A stretch of DNA of 41,413 nt. Source: a virus. A program made the position numbers and the translations under genes. Below are positions 30,255 through 36,360 of this stretch, piece by piece. The notes beneath the pieces were generated by a model. The model was not told the origin of the DNA and did not search any database. It saw only the letters and a list, made by a program, of their open reading frames with translations. The DNA lies in IMG/VR virus record IMGVR_UViG_3300021432_000021, positions 1 through 41,413 of that record; one strand, 5' to 3'. Numbering within the stretch: the first letter of the stretch is position 1; the number at the start of each line of letters is the position of its first letter.

Positions 30255-30596
30255 TCACAGATGCAGAACCTGACCCGGAAAGATCAGGTTCGGGTTGCTC
30301 CCCACGGTCCAGTGGTTGAGCCGGTACAGAGCGGGCCACCCGCCAGGCACGTGGTGCCGCAGCGCGATGGACCACAGATTGTCGCCCGGCCGCACCGTGT
30401 ACAGCGGCGGCTGCACGAGGTGCAGCGGCCGCCGGGGCGGTTGGACGGGAAGCCCGCTCGGCGCGTGCTGCGTGAGCGCGTGCAGGGCGGCAGGGTGGCC
30501 ACCGGACCGAAGGGTCCAGTAGAGACCGAAAGCGGCTGAGGCGACCAGCAGGGCCGTCCACAGTAGCCGGTAGGAACGGGACCGGTGACGGCCCAT
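30255..30596 (-). CDS. LysM-domain membrane-anchored protein
   Basis: Start chosen at ATG 30596 (minus) after leader AGAGAGGTGATCAAA; 113 residues. A basic start (GRHRSRSYR) and one transmembrane helix (about 11-29) are followed by a Pro-rich stretch and a C-terminal LysM domain (YTVRPGDNLWSIALRHH, ALYRLN, VGSNPNLIFPGQVLHL). The topology places LysM outside the membrane on peptidoglycan. The end of the domain is nearly identical to that of the lysin at 37538. It may modify the envelope during infection, for example in exclusion or lysis timing. Confidence 0.8.
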   Translation of the reverse strand: MGRHRSRSYRLLWTALLVASAAFGLYWTLRSGGHPAALHALTQHAPSGLPVQPPRRPLHLVQPPLYTVRPGDNLWSIALRHHVPGGWPALYRLNHWTVGSNPNLIFPGQVLHL

Positions 30597-30631
30597 TTTG
30601 ATCACCTCTCTGAGTCGCTGACGGACCAAGA

Positions 30632-30656
30632 GGGCCCCCGTACGAGACGGGGACCC
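30632..30656 (-). promoter_or_regulatory. Intergenic stem-loop before the LysM gene
   Basis: Arms 30632-30641 and 30647-30656 (GGGCCCCCGT / ACGGGGACCC) pair with one mismatch around a 5-nt loop. No T-run on the minus strand. Followed, in the direction of transcription, by the leader CTCAGAGAGGTGATCAAA and ATG. Confidence 0.55.
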
Positions 30657-30671
30657 GATGGCTCTCTCAGC

Positions 30672-31676
30672 TCACTTGCCCACCAGCTCCAGCACGCGGG
30701 ACATGGTGTCGCGGTCGGCGTTGACCGTGGTCCCCTCGATCGCGTTGATCATGTTGCGCTCGGTGCGCTCAGCACCCTTGACGCTCTGCACGTGCTGGCG
30801 GTACGTGTTGTCCGCCTGGAGCACGCCGAATGCCGTGCCGGACCACGGGGCGACGCGCAGATCCTGTGTCCACAGTCGCTCCAGCTCGTCCCGCTTGGTC
30901 GTGGCCATGGTCTGACCCCGCCCCGTCTTGCCCCTCTCGGGCATGGGGGCGAGGATCTCGTTCCGGATCTTGATCCACTGCGGCCGGGTGATGGTCACTG
31001 CGGTGAGCGCCGCCACCTCCGCAGCGAACGTCTCACTGTCCTGCTCGATCAGCGCCAGCGCGTCACGCGCCTCTCCGATCTTGGTCAGGCTGTTGGCGGA
31101 GTGGCGCACCTTGAACTGCTGCCCGCTCTCTCGCAGCGCCGCCGCCATGGTGTTGTCGCACACCACGTTGGTCACGACGCGCTTGTACGTGGTGGCCAGT
31201 GACCCGTCAAAGCTCGTCGCGGCCATGAGGTTGGGCCGGAACGCAACGCCCTCCGGGGTGGTGAAGTTCTCCGGGACCTCCACGGACACCCATGCCTGGC
31301 GGCCACCCCGGAGTAGTCCGGCCGACCCGACGGCCAAGCCACCATGCAGGATCATGGCCACGTTCTCCACGAGCCACTGCGAGTACTGGTGACCCTTGTA
31401 GCCGTTGGTGAAGATGCCCAGCACCTCCGCCGTCCGGCTGGACACCCAAGCCTGCCGGTTGGGGACCTCGGCGAACCCGAGCGGCGCGGCCGGGTCCATC
31501 ACGTAGATAGTCTGGGGGTCAACGGTGAAGTCGAACAGTGATTCCACCCGCTCCAGCGGGACCGCGCCGGGGTAGCTGTTGCTGTGACCCTGCCTGTGGT
31601 GCCACGCCTGCCCCCGCTTGTCGGTGAAGCCAATCAGCGTGTTCTGACTGAGCCACTGCAACGTCTCTGCGGACAT
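30672..31676 (-). CDS. DUF932 (phage/plasmid-like, TIGR03299-type) protein
   Basis: Start chosen at ATG 31676 (minus) after leader CTCAGAGAGGAAAGATC; 334 residues. Features of the family: an N-terminal LIGFTDKRGQAWHHRQG, AWVSVEVPENFTTPEGV at mid-protein, RVVTNVVCDNTMAAAL (about 190-205), a long helix and QSVKGAERTERNMINAIEG near the end. DUF932 proteins are widespread in phages and plasmids, and no biochemical role is firmly established to my knowledge. It is the largest gene of the operon after the ATPase. Confidence 0.8.
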   Translation of the reverse strand: MSAETLQWLSQNTLIGFTDKRGQAWHHRQGHSNSYPGAVPLERVESLFDFTVDPQTIYVMDPAAPLGFAEVPNRQAWVSSRTAEVLGIFTNGYKGHQYSQWLVENVAMILHGGLAVGSAGLLRGGRQAWVSVEVPENFTTPEGVAFRPNLMAATSFDGSLATTYKRVVTNVVCDNTMAAALRESGQQFKVRHSANSLTKIGEARDALALIEQDSETFAAEVAALTAVTITRPQWIKIRNEILAPMPERGKTGRGQTMATTKRDELERLWTQDLRVAPWSGTAFGVLQADNTYRQHVQSVKGAERTERNMINAIEGTTVNADRDTMSRVLELVGK

Positions 31677-31722
31677 GATCTTTCCTCTCTGAGTGGTTGG
31701 TCGGATGACCATCCATGACCAG

Positions 31723-31740
31723 GACCGGCCGGGGCCGGTC
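31723..31740 (-). promoter_or_regulatory. Intergenic stem-loop before the DUF932 gene
   Basis: GACCGGCC (31723-31730), GG, GGCCGGTC (31733-31740) form a perfect 8-bp stem with a 2-nt centre. In the direction of transcription it is followed after about 45 nt by the leader AGAGAGGAAAGATC and ATG 31676. Confidence 0.55.
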
Positions 31741-31767
31741 GTGATCAAAGCGGGTCAGCCTCGGTGC

Positions 31768-31896
31768 TCATGCTTCCCGTGGCCCGGCGCAGAGTTCCTG
31801 CTTGCGCTGGTCTGAGCTGATGCCCAGCTCCATGCAGTCGCGGCAGGCGCACCAGGTGTACCCGCTTGTTGCGCCCGGGCTCACAGCCTCACGCAT
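31768..31896 (-). CDS. Small CxxC protein (42 aa)
   Basis: ATG 31896 on the minus strand behind GGAAGGACGATC, a variant of the shared leader. It encodes MREAVSPGATSGYTWCACRD, then CMELG, SSDQRKQELC. The CxCxxC cluster may bind a metal ion. It overlaps the upstream gene by 8 bp. Function unknown. Confidence 0.6.
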   Translation of the reverse strand: MREAVSPGATSGYTWCACRDCMELGISSDQRKQELCAGPREA

Positions 31897-32122
31897 GATC
31901 GTCCTTCCGGTCTTGGATCATGGGGTCATGATCAAAATGCACATTGATCATGTGATGCGGCACGGCCGACTGTCCGACCTCGTCCCGCCATTCGTTGACG
32001 GGGTACAGATCGGGGCGGGGCGTGCGGTACAGCGCGCCCTTCCACCATGACCACACCCGACCGTCAACGTCCGTGATGACGGCGGGAAGTCCGGCCGGTC
32101 GTACGTAGTCGCTCTCTCTCAC
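31889..32122 (-). CDS. Small hypothetical protein of the leftward operon
   Basis: Start placed at GTG 32122 (minus) because GAGAGAAGTGACCATC sits just upstream, as the operon's leader does elsewhere; GTG 32131 would leave almost no spacing. It encodes 77 residues: DYVRPAGLPAVITDVDGRVW, SWWKGALYRTP, acidic/His-rich end. No family recognised. Confidence 0.6.
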   Translation of the reverse strand: MRESDYVRPAGLPAVITDVDGRVWSWWKGALYRTPRPDLYPVNEWRDEVGQSAVPHHMINVHFDHDPMIQDRKDDHA

Positions 32123-32156
32123 GATGGTCACTTCTCTCTCATCGCACGCTCGGCGA

Positions 32157-32177
32157 GTGCCAGGAAAACCCTGGCAC
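32157..32177 (-). promoter_or_regulatory. Intergenic stem-loop before the 32122 gene
   Basis: GTGCCAGG (32157-32164), AAAAC loop, CCTGGCAC (32170-32177): perfect 8-bp stem. On the minus strand it is followed by the GAGAGAAGTGACCATC leader. No T-run. Confidence 0.55.
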
Positions 32178-32213
32178 CCCAACCGAGCATGATGTGCCGA
32201 TGACGCGTACGCA

Positions 32214-32438
32214 TCATCGCTGTGCCTCGGCAAGCGACACGCCCGTGCGCACCTGCAAGCCGTCAAGCAAGTAGGCGTCAAGCAGGAAGAACGGCACCTG
32301 CCCCGCCACCTCCCGCATGGACGGAGCGTCGCGGTGAATGGACGCGACGAACGCAAGCTCCTCGAACTGCTCTCCGTCGGCATCCTCTCCGCGCACCGCT
32401 ACCAGGTGTGCGTAGACCTTGATCAATTCAACGGACAT
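32214..32438 (-). CDS. Small hypothetical protein of the leftward operon
   Basis: ATG 32438 (minus) behind leader GCGAGGTAGTC; 74 residues. SVELIKVYAHLVAVRGED, FEELAFVASIHRDAPS and FFLLDAYLLDGLQV give a compact alpha/beta pattern. No family recognised. Confidence 0.65.
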   Translation of the reverse strand: MSVELIKVYAHLVAVRGEDADGEQFEELAFVASIHRDAPSMREVAGQVPFFLLDAYLLDGLQVRTGVSLAEAQR

Positions 32439-32472
32439 GACTACCTCGCTAGTCAGGGGATGGATGGGACGC

Positions 32473-32518
32473 GCTCCCTGCCGGTCATGAGCCGATGCCG
32501 CCTACGCGGGCAGGGAGC
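32473..32518 (-). promoter_or_regulatory. Intergenic long-loop inverted repeat before the 32438 gene
   Basis: GCTCCCTGCC (32473-32482) and GGCAGGGAGC (32509-32518) are perfectly complementary across a 26-nt loop. The 32439-32587 gap contains no gene I can support. Confidence 0.5.
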
Positions 32519-32587
32519 CTTTCAAGATCACCGTTACGGGACGCAGAGTGCCGATGGCAGTCGGGATGCGGAGTGCCGTGCGTGTGA

Positions 32588-32713
32588 TCAGATCCGAATG
32601 GTCATCGCGTGCCGCTCACCGTGGGGCCATGAGCCGCACCCTTCACACTCCTGAGTGGAGAACGTCTGGCGTTCGCAGTCGCACTCATAGTCGCCGGGCG
32701 CGTCGCCACCCAT
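32588..32713 (-). CDS. Small zinc-binding protein, probably frameshifted at its N-terminus
   Basis: The safe reading starts at ATG 32713 (minus), 41 residues: MGGDAPGDYE, CDCERQ, CEGCGSWPHG. The proper leader AGAGAGGTAAGATC, however, precedes ATG 32760 in the +1 register. One missing G near 32742 would join that start (MSVAGK) to SCDACLLRRMGGDA and give a 57-residue protein with three CxC/CxxC motifs. It resembles the zinc protein at 28488-28706. A sequencing slip, a decayed gene or a frameshift are all possible. Confidence 0.5.
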   Translation of the reverse strand: MGGDAPGDYECDCERQTFSTQECEGCGSWPHGERHAMTIRI

Positions 32714-32786
32714 GCGGCGCAGGAGACACGCGTCACAGCTTCCTTGCCTGCAACGCTCATGATCTTACCTCTCTGTGATCTAACCC

Positions 32787-32825
32787 CTAAGCGGGGTACG
32801 GGAGTTGCACCCGTACGCCGCTTAG
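32787..32825 (-). promoter_or_regulatory. Long two-part stem-loop (minihelix-like) in the leftward operon
   Basis: CTAAGCGG/CCGCTTAG (outer 8 bp) and GTACGGG/CCCGTAC (inner 7 bp) are separated by one mismatch and close a 7-nt loop (TGCAACT on the minus strand). It lies between the membrane protein gene ending at 32841 and the leader of ATG 32760. It looks like a processing or stability element rather than an intrinsic terminator, as no T-run follows. Confidence 0.6.
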
Positions 32826-32840
32826 ATGCGGGATCACCAC

Positions 32841-33059
32841 CTAGTTTGAGTTGAAGTTGGCGCGGCACTGCGCAAACTCCGGGGCCGTGGTTGTGGTCGC
32901 ATCGCAGTGACCGTCCACAAATCCATCGTTGTAGCTGGTGACGGACGGCGCGTACTTCGGTTGGTCGGCGTGCCGCTGACCGGTCGCCCCGGTCAGCATC
33001 CCGATGCCGAACGCTGCCGCGATGACCAGAGTCAGCAGCGCGGCTTTCCAGCGGCTCAC
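32841..33059 (-). CDS. Small secreted or membrane-anchored protein
   Basis: GTG 33059 (minus) overlaps the previous stop (GTGA); 72 residues. SRWKAALLTLVIAAAFGIGM is a signal-anchor or signal peptide; the rest is hydrophilic with two Cys (GHCDATTTTAPEF, CRANF) that could form a disulfide outside the membrane. No family recognised. Confidence 0.65.
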   Translation of the reverse strand: MSRWKAALLTLVIAAAFGIGMLTGATGQRHADQPKYAPSVTSYNDGFVDGHCDATTTTAPEFAQCRANFNSN

Positions 33060-33424
33060 CGGACCACCCTTCCGCCCCAGAGCTTGACGTGCTCTGCGAT
33101 GGCTACGTGGATCTTGTTTTGGTGAGCGGTCGTGGTCGCGCTGTAGTGCTCATCCGGCACGTACCAAACGTCGGCGTCCGAGTAGTGGGATAGCCATGCG
33201 ATAGGCGTCTCGTATGACCAGATCACGTACACGGCGAACATGAGCGGGACGGCGTACTTGCTGTCCAGCCGACCGAAGGTCAGCGGGAAGTCATCGGCAG
33301 TGACGGGGCCACCGCTGAGTGCGCCGCATGTACGGAAAGGCTTGCCCGCTGCGATCACATCGCGGTACTCCCACCACCCGGCCTTGCGGCCTGACCTGGC
33401 ATTGAGGTGGATAACCTTACCCAT
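33056..33424 (-). CDS. Hypothetical actinophage protein, first gene of the leftward operon
   Basis: Start chosen at ATG 33424 (minus) behind GGAGATGATCATC; 122 residues. GKVIHLNARSGRKAGWWEY, SYETPIAWLSHY, DVWYVPDEHYSATTTAHQNK form a pattern I associate with a small phage family of unknown function (the Y.TPIAW and YS.TT..HQ motifs). No enzyme motif is visible. As the first gene after the divergent region it marks the start of the leftward transcript. Confidence 0.7.
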   Translation of the reverse strand: MGKVIHLNARSGRKAGWWEYRDVIAAGKPFRTCGALSGGPVTADDFPLTFGRLDSKYAVPLMFAVYVIWSYETPIAWLSHYSDADVWYVPDEHYSATTTAHQNKIHVAIAEHVKLWGGRVVR

Positions 33425-33446
33425 GATGATCATCTCCATGATCAAA

Positions 33447-33467
33447 CGTGCCGGGAGATCCGGCACG
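33447..33467 (-). promoter_or_regulatory. Stem-loop in the leader of the leftward operon
   Basis: CGTGCCGG (33447-33454), GAGAT loop, CCGGCACG (33460-33467): perfect 8-bp stem about 20 nt upstream of the first gene's GGAGATGATCATC leader. Confidence 0.55.
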
Positions 33468-33912
33468 CATGACCAAGTCCCGTACTACGCGCGCAAGATG
33501 GGTGCTAGATACACGGCCGACTACCGGGCCGCTGTCTAGTGCCGGGACCTTCCGTCAGTCCGTGGCAGGGCATTGATCGTTGGGGGAGTGCCGGAATCAA
33601 GATCATTACAACGTCGCCAGGACGTAGACCGGATCACCCTTTCAGCCGTCGGACGTAGTCCGCTCATGGGGAGGTTCCTCCCATGCGATGCGCCGGACAG
33701 CGTGTGTCGTCTGTCGGTACGCGTCCCTGTTGGTCGGGTCGCCCCGCCATCCTCGGCGGGAGTGCTGCCCTGCCATCGCTGGCGGGTGGGGTGAAGTGAT
33801 CAAGTAGCGGTTACGCTGTCCTGCACTCCCTGGCCTACGCGTGCGTGGGCAGCGTGTCAACCCGTATCGGCGTGGCTTTGCCAAGACTTGACCAAACCAA
33901 TCTGGAGAGATC
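33468..33912. promoter_or_regulatory. Divergent intergenic region between leftward and rightward operons
   Basis: About 445 bp with no supported gene. It contains hairpins at 33665-33685 (CATGGGGAGG/CCTCCCATG with one bulge), 33743-33760 (CCCGCC/GGCGGG) and about 33768-33786. The right end carries GGAGAGATC immediately before ATG 33913. Promoters for both operons should lie here, but I found no -35/-10 pair that I trust. A 35-codon frame at 33469 lacks a ribosome site. Confidence 0.5.
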
Positions 33913-34068
33913 ATGGAAACCGAAGGTCAGACGCCCGACCCCGAACCCGCCGCCCCGGAACAGAAAGACCCCGTCTGGCGCTCCCACACAGCCGTCATCG
34001 CCCTACTGGAAGGCCACTGGTACGGCACTACCGGGGTACGTCCCACAGACCAGCACAAGGCAGCGTGA
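33913..34068 (+). CDS. Small acidic hypothetical protein (51 aa)
   Basis: ATG 33913 directly behind GGAGAGATC, like the leader of the leftward genes. It encodes METEGQTPDPEPAAPEQKDP, then VWRSHTAVIALLEGHWYG. Acidic, Pro-rich N-terminus and a helical middle. It ends 4 bp before the small terminase-like gene and is probably cotranslated with it. Function unknown. Confidence 0.6.
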   Translation: METEGQTPDPEPAAPEQKDPVWRSHTAVIALLEGHWYGTTGVRPTDQHKAA

Positions 34069-34072
34069 GGCG

Positions 34073-34726
34073 ATGTCGCTCTGCCTCACATGCCGCGCCT
34101 ACCGGGCCGGGGCCGGAGAGAAGTGCAAGAGGCTGTGCACCGGACACGGCAAGAGAACAGGCAAGCCCTGCGAGAAGCACGCACTCAAGGGCGGAACAGT
34201 GTGCTGGACACACGGAGGCGCAGCCGGACAGGTCAAGCGCAAAGCCCAGGAACGCGAAGCCCTGCGCAAGGCACGAGAGGCCGCCAATCGCGAGGCGAAT
34301 CGACTCATTGCGCGCGGCGAGCATGTACCTATTGGAGATCCTTTTGACGCGCTGCTGGGCGTGGCTGCGGAGATGGTTTGGATCAAGGATGTGCTGGGCC
34401 GCAAGGTGCAGGCACTGGATGAGCTGCGGTACCGCACTGACAGTGAGCAGACCCGCGCCGAGCTGACTGTGTACACCCACCTGCTAGACCAGTGCGCCAG
34501 GGTCCTGACCAGCATCAACAAGCTGGGCCTAGATGATAGGAGGGTGCGCGTACAGGAAGCGCAGGTGGCCTTGTTGAGTGCCACCGTGGCCGCTGCACTG
34601 CGGGCCGCTGGCTTGGATGGTGCTCCCCTGGCCGCCGCGCAGCGGGAGGTCGCCAGGCGGCTGAGAGCCCACGTCGGGACCTCCCCACTGGGGGAACTGC
34701 CGCCGCCCGGAGGGCCCGCCCGGTAG
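34073..34726 (+). CDS. Small terminase subunit-like protein
   Basis: Start chosen at ATG 34073, 217 residues. The N-terminus is a zinc-binding segment CLTCRAYR ... CKRLCTGHGKRTGKPCEKHAL, GGTVCWTHGGA (residues about 4-52). The (C)..GG..C..HGGA ending is typical of actinophage terminase small subunits and related DNA-binding proteins. Helical regions follow (REALRKAREAANREANRLI; LDELRYRTDSEQTRAELTVY), fitting oligomerisation and contact with the large subunit. The large subunit gene is 4 kb downstream rather than adjacent, so the assignment is probable and not certain. Confidence 0.65.
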   Translation: MSLCLTCRAYRAGAGEKCKRLCTGHGKRTGKPCEKHALKGGTVCWTHGGAAGQVKRKAQEREALRKAREAANREANRLIARGEHVPIGDPFDALLGVAAEMVWIKDVLGRKVQALDELRYRTDSEQTRAELTVYTHLLDQCARVLTSINKLGLDDRRVRVQEAQVALLSATVAAALRAAGLDGAPLAAAQREVARRLRAHVGTSPLGELPPPGGPAR

Positions 34727-34918
34727 CCCTCCCGGCCGTCCCCGACGGGCTTCCCGACGGGACTCCGGCGATGGGCTGGGCTTGGCTTCCGCGCGAATTT
34801 CCCCGCCCAAAAAATTCCGCAGTAGGCACATGTGCATCCCACATGCCATGTGGAACCCATTCGGAATAGGTCAGGCGTACACGTGGACTAGGCGTGTATG
34901 TGTGGTACATTTCGGGGC
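34727..34918 (+). promoter_or_regulatory. Gene-free control region with two CACATG palindromes
   Basis: GCACATGTGC at 34826-34835 is a perfect palindrome, and CCACATG-C-CATGTGG at 34839-34853 is a perfect inverted repeat; both share the CACATG core. A direct repeat CCCGACGGG lies near 34741-34763. The segment is A+T-richer than its surroundings and precedes the ribbon-helix-helix gene, so these are candidate operators for that regulator. Confidence 0.5.
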
Positions 34919-35416
34919 ATGGCTAAGACGACGACGGTGTACCTGTCCACCGAGCAGGTGGAGGCGATGGAGCGGCTGGACGTGCGGCTGGCGGACGTGA
35001 TCCGGGCCGGGTTCCAGGTGCTGGAGCTGATCGGGCCGCAGGGACCTCTGCGGGCCTCGGTGCAGGCGGCGGTCGACTCGGTGCGGACCGTCCCGGATTC
35101 CGATCCGTGGGAGGCGACGGCGGCCACGTCGAACGACGCAAGGGTGCTGTCGTTCGACACCGAGCCGATGCCGGAGGTGGTCCGCTCCGCCAGGTACAAC
35201 GCCGACGGCACGATCACCGTGGATCGGCGCGATAAGGGCTACTCCATCGGGATCAAGAACGGCATCCGCGAGAAGCGGGACGGCCAGAACTTGGTCACCG
35301 GCGGCACCGTCGAGGAGGTCAGCTACGTCGACCGCCCGTGCCCGCATCCTGCGGGCCGGGTACTCAAGGGGTTCTGTGGCGCTTGCGGCAGTCCCGTGAC
35401 GAAAGGCAAGAAGTGA
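34919..35416 (+). CDS. Ribbon-helix-helix DNA-binding protein with C-terminal zinc ribbon
   Basis: ATG 34919, 165 residues. Residues 1-36 (KTTTVYLSTEQVEAMERLDV, RLADVIRAGFQVL) have the strand-helix-helix form of RHH repressors. The middle is variable, with RYNADGTITVDRRDKGYSIG. The end CPHPAGRVLKGFCGACGSP is a zinc-ribbon-like cluster. It probably regulates this transcript by binding the palindromes upstream. No good ribosome site is present, so the message might be leaderless. Confidence 0.7.
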   Translation: MAKTTTVYLSTEQVEAMERLDVRLADVIRAGFQVLELIGPQGPLRASVQAAVDSVRTVPDSDPWEATAATSNDARVLSFDTEPMPEVVRSARYNADGTITVDRRDKGYSIGIKNGIREKRDGQNLVTGGTVEEVSYVDRPCPHPAGRVLKGFCGACGSPVTKGKK

Positions 35417-35640
35417 TCACAGCGAAGGTGTTCCTGTCCGGCAAGGAGGAGACGAGGTACGTGGCGGCGGGGCCGACCAACGTCAAGCTTTCCTTCTCGG
35501 CGAACCACTGTCCCGAGAACCTCGCCTGGTCTCAGGCGACTCCGTGGGTCAACTTCCAGATGGCAGTGACCGAGGCCGTGGCGGAGCACTTCGTGCTCGG
35601 CGGCAAGTACACCCTGACGTTCGAGCAGGAGGAGTCGTGA
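35413..35640 (+). CDS. Small hypothetical protein
   Basis: GTG 35413 (GTGA overlap), 75 residues. Beta pattern ITAKVFLSGKEETRYVAAG, PTNVKLSFSANH, KYTLTFEQEE. No family recognised. It is translationally coupled to both neighbours. Confidence 0.6.
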   Translation: MITAKVFLSGKEETRYVAAGPTNVKLSFSANHCPENLAWSQATPWVNFQMAVTEAVAEHFVLGGKYTLTFEQEES

Positions 35641-35885
35641 AGGCCAAGGCAGTGGAACGCAATGAGACGCCGTACAGCCTGACGGTGGTGCTGCCAGTCG
35701 GCAAGTTCCAGGAACTCGCCGATTCGATCGAAGAAGCGAAGCGGCACACGGGCAAAGCCGCGAAGACCCGCAGGCTCGCTCTGCGGCTGGCGGTAGAGCT
35801 GGCGGGACATACCAGGTCTGGGTCCGACCAGACGATCGTCGTGGCCCAGAAGTTCGAGAAGTACCTGAGAGGCGATGAGGAGTGA
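35637..35885 (+). CDS. Small hypothetical protein
   Basis: GTG 35637 (GTGA overlap), 82 residues. One beta strand (YSLTVVLPVGKFQEL) followed by helices (LADSIEEAKRHTGKAAKTRR, LALRLAVELAG). The single-strand-then-helices order is loosely like an RHH protein, but I would not assign it. Confidence 0.6.
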   Translation: MKAKAVERNETPYSLTVVLPVGKFQELADSIEEAKRHTGKAAKTRRLALRLAVELAGHTRSGSDQTIVVAQKFEKYLRGDEE

Positions 35886-36028
35886 TGGGCGGAGCTGTGT
35901 TCGTGGTGGTGATCCTGGGCGCGATGCTTCTGGCGCTGGTCCTGCGGATCGTGGCCGATCTGTGGACGGCGGCGGCGGCCAGGAAGGTCACGAAGACGAT
36001 CAGGGACGCTGAGCGGAGGAACCGCTGA
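35885..36028 (+). CDS. Micro membrane protein (47 aa)
   Basis: ATG 35885 overlaps the previous stop; GTG 35882 is an alternative. One hydrophobic helix (GAVFVVVILGAMLLALVL) is followed by a basic amphipathic tail (ARKVTKTIRDAERRNR). First of four tiny single-helix proteins in a row. Small phage membrane proteins of this kind can be lysis or exclusion factors; no function is shown. Confidence 0.65.
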   Translation: MGGAVFVVVILGAMLLALVLRIVADLWTAAAARKVTKTIRDAERRNR

Positions 36029-36192
36029 TGTGGGGCCACTACACGCAGCCGACCGATCCCGAGCCCCCGGTGATGAAGGAATGTCCCGAGTGCGGGGGGT
36101 ACGGCGGCTGCGGCCCGGACTGCTCCGCAGCGTGCTGTCCCGCCTGCTGGATGTGCAACGGGACCGGCGAGGTACCCCGTGATCTGGTCTGA
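36028..36192 (+). CDS. Small Cys-rich zinc-finger-like protein (54 aa)
   Basis: ATG 36028 overlaps the previous stop (TGATG). MKECPECGGYGGCGPDCSAA and CCPACWMCNGTGE resemble the CxxCxGxG zinc centres of DnaJ-like proteins. It is embedded among micro membrane proteins and overlaps the next gene by 14 bp. Confidence 0.6.
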   Translation: MWGHYTQPTDPEPPVMKECPECGGYGGCGPDCSAACCPACWMCNGTGEVPRDLV

Positions 36193-36280
36193 CATCGGCG
36201 GCTTCGTAGCCGTGGCCGCGATGATCCTGGTTTTCGCCGCGCTGCTGTGCTTCCTGGTGTTCCGGGGTGGCAAGCGGTGA
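36179..36280 (+). CDS. Micro membrane protein (33 aa)
   Basis: GTG 36179, MIWSDIGGFVAVAAMILVF and a basic end RGGKR: one transmembrane helix. It overlaps its neighbours on both sides (14 bp and GTGA). Confidence 0.55.
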   Translation: MIWSDIGGFVAVAAMILVFAALLCFLVFRGGKR

Positions 36281-36360
36281 CGGCCGATGTGATCCTGGGC
36301 GTCGCCATGGGCGGCGCGGTGTGGCTGTGGGGGTTCTACTGCGGAAGGCACTGGAGATGA
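36277..36360 (+). CDS. Micro membrane protein (27 aa)
   Basis: GTG 36277 (GTGA overlap) encodes MTADVILGVAMGGAVWLWGF and a short basic end YCGRHWR. Its stop overlaps the next ATG. The coding evidence is the unbroken chain of overlapping codons and the amphipathic charge pattern. Confidence 0.5.
   Translation: MTADVILGVAMGGAVWLWGFYCGRHWR

Noticed and set aside
32602-32760. Frame continuing from ATG 32760 without a shift
   Set aside because: After about eight residues it becomes Ala/Thr/Arg low-complexity sequence, while the other frame carries the clear Cys motifs.
32777-32840. Possible tRNA gene on the minus strand (T-arm-like CGGGTGCAACTCCCG and acceptor-like flanks)
   Set aside because: Only acceptor and T-arm equivalents exist; there is no D arm or anticodon arm between them and no room for one. 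It fits better with the other intergenic stem-loops.
33469-33576. 35-codon rightward ORF at the left end of the divergent region
   Set aside because: No ribosome site, low-complexity Thr/Arg product, and it starts in the loop-side arm of a hairpin.
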